Origin: Candidatus Jacksonbacteria bacterium
Lineage (GTDB): Bacteria; Patescibacteriota; Patescibacteriia; UBA9629; GWA2-43-13
Reading direction: 5' to 3'
NCBI GenBank assembly: GCA_018698735.1
Contig: JABIPD010000057.1
Span: 1 to 17,999, forward strand
Length of the DNA: 17,999 bases
Below are positions 1 to 8,382 of the stretch, piece by piece. Each line of letters begins with the position of its first letter. The first letter of the stretch is position 1. The translations under genes and the position numbers were made by a program. The notes beneath the pieces are model-generated. The model was not told where the DNA came from and searched no databases. It saw only the letters and a program-made list of their open reading frames with translations.

Positions 1-2
1 AT

Positions 3-1319
3 GGAGGTTCGTCAGAGGATGAGCTCGACGGCCAGACTATCCGTTTTCCAGAGGGAGAGACGACGCTGTCTCTCTACAGCATCTACGGTGTTGAGTTATC
101 AGTTGGTCTGCGGATTACGCTAGGGGCGACTACGTATTTTGTGCCCCCGAAGGCCGTAAGCAGCAATCAGCTGGCCAGTTACGAATCAATCACCGGTGAT
201 CCAGGTATCATCAATTGGGGTGCCTTTACTCAAGAGCTGGTACAGCCGGTTCAAGTGGTAAGGGTTACGATTCCTGGTGTATTCTCTTTCCCTCCGCGGA
301 TAGACATTAACCATCTGGATCGGTCGATTCTTACACGCCAAGACTTGAATTCTCAGTGGTTTGCGGTTCTTCCGCTGGCTGCGCAATACAGTTACGGTAT
401 CCGCGCAAGCGTCGGCGAAGTGATCGTAAACACAGGAATACAGGTAGAGCAGTTGGGAATGATCTTCTCATCTGACGGGAAGTACTATCCCTACGCAGCT
501 CCTGCTCGATCGATTGTTCTAGAAAATGGAAACCCGGCAAGTGGTTATGTTCGTTTGGCCTTCGACGCCGACGCGAACATGCTCAATCCGGGAGATCCGC
601 TCTCCGAGCCGCCAGAGGAGCCAGGTGTTGGTGGAAATGCGGGTGTTGATCCCGGCTTTACCGATGAGCTGTTCGGTGAGCAAAACCTGCCATCCATAAG
701 CATTGAAAGCCCGGGAGACAACGACGAATTCCTCGCCGGGACACACAGTGTTCAGGTTGCGGTGGTTGTTCAGAATCACCAAGGAGGCGTAAGTTGGTCT
801 CTCAGCCCGCTGGCTGTAGGCTCAGACATCGTCTCTGTTGGTGATGTTGGCATTCATCGCGGTGCAACAGCAAATGGCCTTTCCGATGGGGTTACCTACA
901 CAGTAACTGCTAGGCTTGATGGCTTAGAGATATCAGATACTGTGCAATTCACCATCGGTGAGCCAGCCGATCAGGTCGGCGAACTCCCTCGGGAGGTAGA
1001 GCTTCACTTTTCGGGAGGAGGTATCGATCGCATCGGAAGTACCCATGATTTCCGTGTCCAAGCGGGTGACTATGTGGTTGTCACTCGGAACGATGAGGCG
1101 AGAGAATCTAACTCCCTCCTCGTCGTTAACGATGTAGTTCAGCCTGAGGTGCGGTTGTGGGATGGATCAGCCATCTATGGTCCATTTGATGACGCTTCTA
1201 AGGTCTTGATCTACATCTGGCAGTGGGCTGATGCGGAATTCGTGGTCAACGACGAAAACACGCTCCAAGCGAATTGGAACGTGTTCGTAGGGCCGGAGCT
1301 GGAACTCCTCTTGGCCTAG
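3..1319 (+). CDS. Partial secreted/surface beta-rich protein (C-terminal part)
   Basis: The reading frame is open from base 3, so this is the C-terminal part (about 438 residues) of a longer protein whose start lies outside the window. A GTG at 141 is in frame but the coding signal continues upstream of it. The composition is rich in Gly, Val, Thr, Ser, Asp and Glu with few Lys or Cys, typical of extracellular beta-sandwich proteins. A Pro/Glu/Gly-rich linker (roughly 595-660) separates an N-terminal domain from a stretch starting SISIESPGDNDEF that resembles a bacterial Ig-like repeat, followed by a last beta-rich domain. No C-terminal membrane anchor or sorting motif is visible. Base composition is more GC-rich than the backbone genes, and it ends at a strong terminator. 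Function is not recognised; an adhesin, an S-layer-associated protein or a phage-like structural protein are all possible. Confidence 0.7.
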   Translation, partial: GGSSEDELDGQTIRFPEGETTLSLYSIYGVELSVGLRITLGATTYFVPPKAVSSNQLASYESITGDPGIINWGAFTQELVQPVQVVRVTIPGVFSFPPRIDINHLDRSILTRQDLNSQWFAVLPLAAQYSYGIRASVGEVIVNTGIQVEQLGMIFSSDGKYYPYAAPARSIVLENGNPASGYVRLAFDADANMLNPGDPLSEPPEEPGVGGNAGVDPGFTDELFGEQNLPSISIESPGDNDEFLAGTHSVQVAVVVQNHQGGVSWSLSPLAVGSDIVSVGDVGIHRGATANGLSDGVTYTVTARLDGLEISDTVQFTIGEPADQVGELPREVELHFSGGGIDRIGSTHDFRVQAGDYVVVTRNDEARESNSLLVVNDVVQPEVRLWDGSAIYGPFDDASKVLIYIWQWADAEFVVNDENTLQANWNVFVGPELELLLA

Positions 1320-1367
1320 ATCGTGGCCGGGGATTGGGAATTGATCGGAACGGTATAGACCGCTGAT

Positions 1368-1414
1368 GGCGCAAGATGTAAAAACGTTTACATCCTCTGC
1401 GCCGTCTTTTTTTT
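1368..1414 (+). terminator. Intrinsic terminator of the first gene
   Basis: GGCGCA (1368-1373) pairs with TGCGCC (1398-1403) and GATGTAAA (1375-1382) with TTTACATC (1387-1394), loop AACG, followed by a T-run at 1407-1414. The hairpin overlaps the last codons and TAA stop of the convergent minus-strand ligase gene, so the two genes share this DNA. Confidence 0.9.
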
Positions 1415-2731
1415 GTAAAAATATCCTAATATGGCACCAGAGAATAACCAGAAGCACCACATTAATCCGGTAAACCTAAAAATATTATCAAATAATGCGC
1501 CAACAAAAAGTGCTCCGCCTGCACATAATAATGTTAAAGCAATAATTTTTGCATGCTCGTTTGTTTGTAAGTTTTTATACGCCCTAATAATTCGCTCGAA
1601 CCAAACGCTTACTAATGCAACAAAGAGTAAGAATCCTACAATCCCGCCTTCTACTAAGAATCTTATATAATCGTTATGAGGGTTTAACCCTTCTTCTAAT
1701 GGTCTTCGTAAATGAAAAGCCATAGCACGGTGGTAGTTTCCTAATCCAACGCCTGTTAGTGGGTACTGCTGCCATATCTCTAAACCCCATCCCCACAAAT
1801 CGAACCGGCCAGAGACAGTGTCGTCTTCTGGTATAAAGCTGGTTTTTATTACTCGTTGGATTGGTGCAAACACCGAGGCCTGGTTTATTAGCGAATCACC
1901 AGAGAAAACAACAGAAAAAGAAGCGACGCCTATTGCAATAAGAATACTGATGATAACAATTTTGGTGAATGTTTTTCGTGCCAGCAAAAGAAAGAACGCA
2001 ACCGCTCCAATAAAAAAGCTCAGCCAGGCACCTCTGGTATAGGTGAGAATAAGACTTGTAAATAATCCGACTACCGTTATGACAGCAAGAAAAACAGTGG
2101 TCTTCATTTTAAATAACTCGTATTCATGATTCTGAAAAGGATGAGATTTTAAAATGCCAGATTTTTTGTAAAATACTACAAGCCCTGCAAGTGCTAGGGT
2201 AAGAAATGTAGCAGTAAATCCAAGAATATTAGGGTGAGGGAATGGCCCTTGTATCCTATTAGGGAAAGCAAGCGTTTCGAAATTACCGGCCCCTAAGAAA
2301 TACTGAGAAATACCAAGTAAAGCGATGATTATTCCAATAGGGACAAAAGCATGCCAAATACGGCGGATACCATGCATCGAAGAAAAATATTCGTATCCAA
2401 TCCAGTACAAAATAGTGTAGGTAAGTATTCGTATAATATCTTCAAAAGACGTTAATGTATCCCAAGAAAAAAAGAGGAGAATGCTGTTGACAAAAACGAA
2501 TATTAATAGTATTATGGCAAGTCTTTCTTTTATTGGTTTACGAGATATAAAGAACGAAAAAAGACCTGCTATTACAATAAGTATTCCAACAAGAGAAGCT
2601 GGATTAAGGTTAAGAGAGAAAATTGAAAGAGTCCGGGTTTGCCAGATATCTAAAAGTGCAACACGTAAAATAACCAACCCTAAAAGGATGGTTGTAAGAT
2701 AGTGTCGAAGCTTTATCTTTGCGTGTGTCAT
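1388..2731 (-). CDS. O-antigen ligase/polymerase family membrane protein
   Basis: About 447 residues, mostly hydrophobic helices (roughly ten or more membrane segments). It has the large soluble loop and signature of the Wzy_C / O-antigen ligase family (PF04932): a GRFDLWGWGLEIWQQYPLTG stretch followed by a GVGLGNYH-type segment and NPHNDYIRFLVEGG with the conserved His. Such proteins polymerise or transfer lipid-linked glycans on the outer side of the membrane. The ATG at 2731 (MTHAKIKLRHYL) is preferred over one 27 bases upstream, because the upstream one lies inside a palindromic repeat. It is AT-rich like the backbone and faces away from the glycosyltransferase operon, which suggests a shared polysaccharide locus. 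Whether it is a polymerase, a ligase or a glycoprotein oligosaccharyltransferase cannot be told from sequence. Confidence 0.88.
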   Translation of the reverse strand: MTHAKIKLRHYLTTILLGLVILRVALLDIWQTRTLSIFSLNLNPASLVGILIVIAGLFSFFISRKPIKERLAIILLIFVFVNSILLFFSWDTLTSFEDIIRILTYTILYWIGYEYFSSMHGIRRIWHAFVPIGIIIALLGISQYFLGAGNFETLAFPNRIQGPFPHPNILGFTATFLTLALAGLVVFYKKSGILKSHPFQNHEYELFKMKTTVFLAVITVVGLFTSLILTYTRGAWLSFFIGAVAFFLLLARKTFTKIVIISILIAIGVASFSVVFSGDSLINQASVFAPIQRVIKTSFIPEDDTVSGRFDLWGWGLEIWQQYPLTGVGLGNYHRAMAFHLRRPLEEGLNPHNDYIRFLVEGGIVGFLLFVALVSVWFERIIRAYKNLQTNEHAKIIALTLLCAGGALFVGALFDNIFRFTGLMWCFWLFSGAILGYFYKKKTAQRM

Positions 2732-2740
2732 ATTATTTTC

Positions 2741-2833
2741 GTCATTCAGAGCCTGCATCAGGCGAAGAATCTCTGCTCTCTCTCTTTAAAAAATCAGAGA
2801 TCCTTCGTCGACACGCAGTCTTCTCAGGATGAC
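2741..2833. repeat. Imperfect palindromic intergenic repeat (REP-like)
   Basis: GTCATTCAGAG (2741-2751) is complementary, with two mismatches, to CTCAGGATGAC (2823-2833). CGAAGAATCTCTG (2763-2775) is complementary, with one mismatch, to CAGAGATCCTTCG (2795-2807). The halves resemble the GTCATTCTGAG...GAAGAATCTC dispersed repeats seen in many bacterial genomes (from memory, not searched). It fills the divergent gap between the ligase and glycosyltransferase genes. There is no T-run, so it is not an obvious terminator. Confidence 0.7.
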
Positions 2834-2881
2834 GAAGAGGGGGACGTTTAATGATTTTTAATAGTTCTGACGTTGTCTACT

Positions 2882-4084
2882 ATGAAAATTTTGCTGGTAA
2901 ACAAATTCCATTTTCCCAAAGGCGGAGCAGATACGTATTATCTAAGGCTTGGGGAATTGCTTCAGAAAAATGGTCACGAGGTGGCCCATTTTGCTATGGC
3001 TCATCCAAAGAACCTGTATTCAGCGTATCAGAAGTACTTTGTGAGTCAAGCAGATTTTTCGCAGGTACAATGGAATTATAGCGGATTAAAGAATATTGTT
3101 CGAATGATATGGAGCAGAGAAGCTGCCACGAAATTTCGGAAATTGCTTTTAGATTTTAAACCAGATGTTGTTCATGTCCATAATATTTATCATCAGATTT
3201 CGCCATCTATTTTAAAAGAGTGTAAAAAAAAGCATATTCCTGTTGTTATGACGGTTCATGACTATAATTTAATCTCCCCAAATTATGGATTGTTTTCACA
3301 CGGCCAGATTGATGAATCTACAAAGAAATACAAGTATTATAATGCGATTATGAGAAAATCGGTAAAAAATTCGTATGTTGCCTCTTTTTTAGCGGCAATT
3401 CGAGCGTACATACATAAGTATTTACAAATATATGAAAATATGATAGATTTGTTTGTCGCTCCAAGCCAGTTTATGAAGCTGAAATTAGCTGAATATGGCA
3501 TGGATGAGACTGCTATAACAGTTCTTCCTAATCCAGTTCATATTCCTCCGCAGCCATCTATAAAGGAAAATAGTGTAAAACCTTATTTTCTTTTTGCAGG
3601 GAGGTTATCAGAAGAAAAAGGGATTAAGCAGCTTGTAGAGGCGTTTAAAAATCTTTCATATACTTTAAAAATAGCAGGGGCTGGAGATGCTGTGCTGAAT
3701 CAAAATACGGAGAATATCGAATTTCTCGGGTTTCAGAATAAAGAATCTCTCGAAAAACTTGCAGCAGGTGCTCGCGCGGTTATTGTGCCTTCTGTGTGTT
3801 ACGAAAATTGCCCATTAAGTATATTAGAAGCCTACGCACAAGCAACACCGGTTATTGCGAGTGATATTGGAGGGATTCCAGAATTAGTAAACGACGGAGA
3901 AACCGGGTATCTTATTCCTGCGAACGATACAGAGTCTATTAAAGCAGCAGCAATCCAGTTAATGGAGATGTCGGAAGAGGATTACGAAATAATGAAACAA
4001 AAATCTTTTAAAAAAGCTCAAGAAGAGTATACTGAAGAACTTCATTACAGACGACTTATAGATATATATAATCACGTGAAATAG
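2882..4084 (+). CDS. Glycosyltransferase family 4
   Basis: 400 residues of GT-B fold, transferring a sugar from a nucleotide sugar to a growing surface glycan on the cytoplasmic face of the membrane. The N-terminal acceptor domain begins MKILLVNKFHFPKGGADTYY, a typical GT4 start with a Gly-Gly loop. The C-terminal donor domain has FLFAGRLSEEKG (about 238-249) and the EX7E motif in YENCPLSILEAYA, followed by GGIPELVNDGETG. The ATG at 2882 is chosen because MKILLVN matches the family start; an in-frame TTG three codons upstream is less likely. No strong Shine-Dalgarno is visible. The next gene starts four bases after this stop, so they are probably co-transcribed. The sugar specificity cannot be read. 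Confidence 0.93.
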   Translation: MKILLVNKFHFPKGGADTYYLRLGELLQKNGHEVAHFAMAHPKNLYSAYQKYFVSQADFSQVQWNYSGLKNIVRMIWSREAATKFRKLLLDFKPDVVHVHNIYHQISPSILKECKKKHIPVVMTVHDYNLISPNYGLFSHGQIDESTKKYKYYNAIMRKSVKNSYVASFLAAIRAYIHKYLQIYENMIDLFVAPSQFMKLKLAEYGMDETAITVLPNPVHIPPQPSIKENSVKPYFLFAGRLSEEKGIKQLVEAFKNLSYTLKIAGAGDAVLNQNTENIEFLGFQNKESLEKLAAGARAVIVPSVCYENCPLSILEAYAQATPVIASDIGGIPELVNDGETGYLIPANDTESIKAAAIQLMEMSEEDYEIMKQKSFKKAQEEYTEELHYRRLIDIYNHVK

Positions 4085-4088
4085 GTAT

Positions 4089-5264
4089 ATGAAGATTGCG
4101 ATGATCGGACAAAAAGGAATTCCATGTCGATTTGGTGGTATTGAACGCCATGTCGAGGAATTAACAAAAGGATTAGTGGCAGAAGGCCATGAAATTTTTG
4201 TGTATGCGCGAAAGGAATATACACCATTGCAGGTAAAAGAATTTGAAGGCGTACATATTGTTCACATGCCTTCTTTGCGAACAAAACATTTAGATACTAT
4301 TACCTATACATTTGCCGCAACAATGCATGCCCTTTTCCAAGGCTACAATGTTATTCATTACCACGGGGTTGGGCCTTCGTTGCTCAGTTTTATTCCTCGG
4401 ATTTTAAAACCAAAAGTGAAGGTTGTTGCAACTATTCATTGTTTAGATAGATTGGTAAGCAAGTGGGGATTTTTTGCTAAGTTTATGCTGGGAGTAGGTG
4501 AATGGGCTGCTTGTACATTTCCTCATAAAACAATTACGGTTTCCAGAAGCCTTCAAGATTATATTCAATCTCGCTTCGGAAAAAACACAGTCTGCATCTC
4601 TAATGGAATTCCAGCTCAAATTGAAAACGAAGATCCCGCGCGAATGTTGAGAGATACATTTGGGCTAGAATCGGGCGAATATATTTTGAACGTTTCTCGA
4701 TTTATTCCTTCGAAAAACGTAGACATGCTTATTCGTGCATGGAAAAAGACGAAAAATATTCATAATAAAAAATTAGTTTTGGTTGGTGATAGTTCGATGG
4801 GGTCGCATGAATACAAGTCAAAGCTCATGAAGTTGGCAGATCACGATGACGATATTCTTTTTCTTGGTTGGCAGCAAATGAAAGAACTACAAGTTTTGTA
4901 TGCAGGTGCATGTGTCTATGTGCATCCATCATCTGCTGAAGGATTGTCTACAACTATTCTAGAAGCGTTTTCTCAAGGAGCTTTGGTTTTAATGGCAGAT
5001 ATTGCTGGCAACAGAGAAATTTCATCTGACCGAAGATTCTTTTTTGAAGATGGTGATTTAGAAAGTTTAGTTGAAGGACTTGTTCGCGTGATAGAAACAA
5101 AAGAAGAAACAAAGGATGCTGTTTCTAAAATGCGAGAACATGTTATTGCCACGTATGGTTGGCCAACACTTATCTTTAAACTTATAGAATTTTATTCACA
5201 CTGTATTTCCGAAACAAAACAGCGTGAATTTTCTAAGAAGTACTCCTACACTTATGATAAATAA
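4089..5264 (+). CDS. Glycosyltransferase family 4 (WsaF/rhamnosyltransferase-like)
   Basis: 391 residues. The start MKIAMIGQKGIPCRFGGIER is typical of the GT4 subgroup annotated as DUF1972 or rhamnosyl/glucosyl transferases of capsule and O-antigen clusters. The donor half carries ILNVSRFIPSKNVDMLIRAW and an EX7E motif in EGLSTTILEAF followed by DIAGNREI. Role: addition of one sugar to the lipid-linked repeat unit, cytoplasmic side. It lies 4 bases downstream of the first glycosyltransferase and its 3' end overlaps the 5' end of the Wzz-like gene, which indicates an operon of three. Donor and acceptor sugars are unknown. Confidence 0.92.
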   Translation: MKIAMIGQKGIPCRFGGIERHVEELTKGLVAEGHEIFVYARKEYTPLQVKEFEGVHIVHMPSLRTKHLDTITYTFAATMHALFQGYNVIHYHGVGPSLLSFIPRILKPKVKVVATIHCLDRLVSKWGFFAKFMLGVGEWAACTFPHKTITVSRSLQDYIQSRFGKNTVCISNGIPAQIENEDPARMLRDTFGLESGEYILNVSRFIPSKNVDMLIRAWKKTKNIHNKKLVLVGDSSMGSHEYKSKLMKLADHDDDILFLGWQQMKELQVLYAGACVYVHPSSAEGLSTTILEAFSQGALVLMADIAGNREISSDRRFFFEDGDLESLVEGLVRVIETKEETKDAVSKMREHVIATYGWPTLIFKLIEFYSHCISETKQREFSKKYSYTYDK

Positions 5265-5934
5265 AATGATACAACATGTTTGGGAAAAGTTTTTGCTGAT
5301 TGTTTTGGTATGTTTAGGAATCTCTGTGTTGGTTACTATTGTGCAACCATTCGAATATAAATCAACCGTGAAAATGCTTATTATAGATCAGAACCCCAGA
5401 ACTTCTGACTTTTATGCAGCTTCTCGAGGTTTAGAAAAAGTAGCAGACACCCTTGGACGAATCGTTCAGACAGATTCTTTTTTTCAAAAAGTAGTTAATA
5501 CCCAGGGCGCACAAGTATCTGCTGAAATGTTTGGCAGAACAGAAAAGAAACGAAGAAAAAAATGGGATAAAGCAGTAGATGTTAGCGGCGAGGCTGGTAC
5601 CAGTATTATGTATGTAGATACGTATTCCAAGTCTGCAGAGCAATCTAAAGATATCGCGCAGGCAATTTCTATTGTATTGGTAAACGAAGGCCGTGAGTAT
5701 CTTGGACATGCATCGACACTTCAGGTAAAGGAAATTGACTCGGTGTTAACATCTTCCTTTCCTGTCCGTCCAAATATTATAAAAAATATTGTGTTTGGGT
5801 TGATAGCCGGAATTGGTCTTGGTTTTTTGTGGGCGTATATAAAATTAGAAAGAGATGTTTTTCAGACCGAGAGATTGCGAGAGAGCGATGAAGATCGGAT
5901 TGATGGCAATAAATTTAATCATATTCAAGCGTAA
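5254..5934 (+). CDS. Wzz-like chain-length determinant protein
   Basis: About 226 residues with the two-membrane-helix layout of polysaccharide co-polymerases: a short N-terminus, TM1 (FLLIVLVCLGISVLVTIV), a loop of roughly 150 residues, then a Pro-containing segment SFPVRPNIIKN and TM2 (IVFGLIAGIGLGFLWAY), and a short polar tail. There is no C-terminal Walker-type tyrosine kinase domain. Such proteins set the glycan chain length with a Wzy polymerase, for which the ligase-family protein at 1388-2731 is a candidate. The start at 5254 overlaps the last codons of the preceding glycosyltransferase; 5266 is an alternative. A strong terminator follows. Confidence 0.8.
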   Translation: MINKMIQHVWEKFLLIVLVCLGISVLVTIVQPFEYKSTVKMLIIDQNPRTSDFYAASRGLEKVADTLGRIVQTDSFFQKVVNTQGAQVSAEMFGRTEKKRRKKWDKAVDVSGEAGTSIMYVDTYSKSAEQSKDIAQAISIVLVNEGREYLGHASTLQVKEIDSVLTSSFPVRPNIIKNIVFGLIAGIGLGFLWAYIKLERDVFQTERLRESDEDRIDGNKFNHIQA

Positions 5935-5965
5935 AGCGTAATAGGTACAAATGAAAATGTATTTC

Positions 5966-5995
5966 AAAAAAGAGACTCGCATGTGTCTCTTTTTT
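5966..5995. terminator. Intrinsic terminator after the glycosyltransferase/Wzz operon
   Basis: AAAAAAGAGAC (5966-5976) pairs perfectly with GTCTCTTTTTT (5985-5995). The arms are A-rich then T-rich, so the hairpin could work in both directions. Confidence 0.92.
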
Positions 5996-6007
5996 GTTTT
6001 AGTGTAA

Positions 6008-6063
6008 AGACGGGGTTACCAGCCCGCAAAGCCTCGCTTGCGATGGCAGGCGGGACCCCATCT
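6008..6063. repeat. GC-rich palindromic element in a gene-free stretch
   Basis: AGACGGGGT (6008-6016) mirrors ACCCCATCT (6055-6063) with one mismatch. CCCGC (6023-6027) pairs with GCGGG (6050-6054), and a nested hairpin CGCAA-GC/GC-TTGCG lies at 6025-6042. It is far more GC-rich than its surroundings. It lies in the gene-free stretch 5996-6186 between the terminator and the folD stop, so it looks like a dispersed REP-type or MITE-like insertion. No coding frame of interest was seen there. Confidence 0.5.
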
Positions 6064-6100
6064 CTACAAGGCAACGTGAACTATGGGTGGGTATTCCGAT

Positions 6101-6142
6101 ATACGTCTTATTTCTTGGGCTGCAAGACGTATGCAATACGTC
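6101..6142. repeat. Nested inverted repeats (ATACGTCTT/AAGACGTAT)
   Basis: ATACGTCTT (6101-6109) is the exact inverse of AAGACGTAT (6124-6132). The latter overlaps a second perfect hairpin, GACGTAT (6126-6132) / ATACGTC (6136-6142), followed by TCTCTACA. The TCTCTACA tail also follows the neighbouring palindrome (6061-6068), so both may belong to one repeat family. Confidence 0.5.
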
Positions 6143-6186
6143 TCTACAGATCAGGGTGAAGGATGAATCCTCAGATGTGTTTTGTG

Positions 6187-7023
6187 TTATTGTTGTAATT
6201 TTAAACAGTTGTCTACTGTGTTTTTTAAGAGCATCGCTACTGTTACGGGCCCAACGCCTCCTGGCACTGGCGTAATAGCTGTAACATGGTCTTTTACGTT
6301 TTCGTAATCGACATCGCCAACTATCTCAATCGAATCTTCATCACCTGTAAGTCTGTGTATTCCAATATCTACAACAACTGCTCCTTCTTTTATGTATTGC
6401 TTGGTTAAGCATTTTGGTTGCCCAAGAGCGATAATTATATGGTCATATTTTTTAATATTTGTGTCGAGTTCAGTGAAATGTTCAGTTACTGCACCTTCTG
6501 CTTTTAATAAATACTGAAGCGGGGTATAGAGGATATCCGACTTACTTACTACTGCTACTTTTTTATTTGAGAGAGGTTCTCCAGATGCTTTTAAACATTC
6601 AAGTGCACTGGCTGCTGTTACTGGTGGTGGGCAATGTTTATTTGCCAACAAACAAGAAAGATTCTCTGGGTGAAACCCATCGGCGTCTTTTTGAGGGTCG
6701 ATAGCTTTAATAATCGCATCGGTATTAAGGTTTCCAGGTAATGGTAACTGAACAATAATCCCATGTATATCGGGGTCTTTATTTAAGAATTGAATACAGT
6801 CGATAATTTCTTTTTCTGGAGTTGTTTCAACAGAAAGATATCTATTAAAATCCATGCCGATTTTTTTTGCAGCCTCTTCTTTTTTTTCTACATACAAATG
6901 GCTTGCAGGGTCATTACCAACCAAAACAATCGCCAGTCCTGGAGTAATATTTTTATCGACAATAGTTTTTCGTAATTCTAACAGCAATGAGTGTGAAATT
7001 TTTTTTCCGTCAATAATGTTCAT
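6187..7023 (-). CDS. folD: Bifunctional methylenetetrahydrofolate dehydrogenase/cyclohydrolase FolD
   Basis: 278 residues, the usual FolD length. Cytosolic; it converts 5,10-methylene-THF to 5,10-methenyl-THF and then 10-formyl-THF. Visible motifs: DPASHLYVEKKEEAAKKIG with catalytic Tyr44 and Lys48, GIIVQLPLP, DADGFHPEN, GAVVVDIGIH and TPVPGGVGPVTVAMLL. Odd: the normally well conserved GRSxxVGxP of the NAD(P)-binding loop reads SKSDILYTP (about 160-168), and the PCTPxG segment reads PPVTAAS. Cofactor preference or dehydrogenase activity may therefore be altered. Its ATG follows the glyA stop by one base, so the pair is translationally linked in a serine-to-one-carbon pathway. Confidence 0.95.
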   Translation of the reverse strand: MNIIDGKKISHSLLLELRKTIVDKNITPGLAIVLVGNDPASHLYVEKKEEAAKKIGMDFNRYLSVETTPEKEIIDCIQFLNKDPDIHGIIVQLPLPGNLNTDAIIKAIDPQKDADGFHPENLSCLLANKHCPPPVTAASALECLKASGEPLSNKKVAVVSKSDILYTPLQYLLKAEGAVTEHFTELDTNIKKYDHIIIALGQPKCLTKQYIKEGAVVVDIGIHRLTGDEDSIEIVGDVDYENVKDHVTAITPVPGGVGPVTVAMLLKNTVDNCLKLQQ

Positions 7024-7024
7024 A

Positions 7025-8302
7025 TTAGAGCTCTTCGTATAAAGGGAATGAGTGAGTGAGGTCGAGAACCTCTTGTTTTGTTTTTGCTTTTAATTCTTCG
7101 TTGTTAATATCTTTAAGCACGGTTGCAATCCAATTTCCTATGGTTTTCATTTCTTTTTCTTTCATTCGACGAGAGGTAAGTGCAGGGGTTCCAAGCCTAA
7201 TTCCTGAGGGGTTAAATGGCTTTCTTGTATCAAACGGTATCATATTAAAGTTGGTGTAAATGCCGCTTTCTTCGAGTGCATTTGCGCCATCTTTTCCGCC
7301 AATACCAGTCTCTGTTAAGTCTATAAGAATTAAATGATTATCTGTTCCTCCAGAAACAAGTCTGAGTCCGTTTTCTGATAATGTTTCTGCTAGTTGTTTG
7401 GCATTACGAGCGATTTGGTTTTGATATTCTTTGAATTCTGGCTTAAGTGCTTCTTCGAACGCTACTGCTTTTGCGGCAATAATATGTTCTAACGGTCCGC
7501 CCTGCATTCCAGGAAATACTTGAGAGTCTATCTTTTTTGCAAGATTTTTTTTGTCATCTGGGTTTATTCTATCTTCGATTTTAGAAAGAATAATAGCACT
7601 TCGTGGGCCTCTCAACGTTTTTGTTGTGGTGGTCATTACAATATCGTGTGAAGGCACTGGGTTGGGGTGATCTCCAGATAAACATAACCCAACAATATGG
7701 GAGATATCTGCCATTGCGTATGCGCCAATTTCTTTGGCAATACTAGCAAATGCATCAAAATCTATAATCCGAGGATATGCGGTTGCGCCAGATAATAAAA
7801 CCTTAGGTTTTTCTTTTAATGCGATTTCTCGAACCTGGTCCATGTCTATTCTTTCGGTTTCTTTTTGAACGCCATAATTAATGAATTTATAGGTTTGCCC
7901 AGAAAAATTAACCGGATGTCCATGAGTAAGGTGTCCACCATGAGCCAGATCCATTCCTAGAATAGTATCTCCAGGCTTAAGGACTGCTGCATAGCACTCC
8001 ATGTTTGCACCAGAGCCGGAATGAGGCTGAACGTTAGCATGCTCGGCACTGAACAATTTTTTTGCTCGGTCTATTGCAAGTTGCTCGATTTTGTCGATAA
8101 ATTCATTTCCGGTGTAATATCTTTTTTCTGGATAACCTTCAGCGTATTTATTTGTAAGAACAGTACCTGCTGCCTCGAGCACAGAAGGGGATGCGAAATT
8201 TTCTGATGGAATCATAACTAAACCATCTCTTTGTCTTTTTAGTTCTTGATCTAAATGGCCGGCAATTTCTGGATCTTGTTTGCGAATGTTTGGGTAGAGC
8301 AT
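7025..8302 (-). CDS. glyA: Serine hydroxymethyltransferase GlyA
   Basis: 425 residues, PLP-dependent, cytosolic; interconverts serine + THF with glycine + 5,10-methylene-THF, the substrate of the downstream FolD. Motifs: MIPSENFASPSVLEAAG, NKYAEGYPEKRYYTGNEFID, QPHSGSGANMECYAA, DISHIVGL, the PLP-Lys segment VMTTTTKTLRGPR, and VFPGMQGGPLEHIIAAKA. The ATG at 8302 (MLYPNIRKQDPEIAGHL) matches the family N-terminus; the frame is open 21 codons further upstream to a TTG, which is not favoured. It lies 80 bases downstream of elp3 on the same strand. Confidence 0.97.
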   Translation of the reverse strand: MLYPNIRKQDPEIAGHLDQELKRQRDGLVMIPSENFASPSVLEAAGTVLTNKYAEGYPEKRYYTGNEFIDKIEQLAIDRAKKLFSAEHANVQPHSGSGANMECYAAVLKPGDTILGMDLAHGGHLTHGHPVNFSGQTYKFINYGVQKETERIDMDQVREIALKEKPKVLLSGATAYPRIIDFDAFASIAKEIGAYAMADISHIVGLCLSGDHPNPVPSHDIVMTTTTKTLRGPRSAIILSKIEDRINPDDKKNLAKKIDSQVFPGMQGGPLEHIIAAKAVAFEEALKPEFKEYQNQIARNAKQLAETLSENGLRLVSGGTDNHLILIDLTETGIGGKDGANALEESGIYTNFNMIPFDTRKPFNPSGIRLGTPALTSRRMKEKEMKTIGNWIATVLKDINNEELKAKTKQEVLDLTHSFPLYEEL

Positions 8303-8382
8303 ATACACACAATTAACTTTATCCTTTGGATGTATCCGAAAGGAGGGGAATAAAGAGAGTGGCAAGAGAAATTACAACATAG

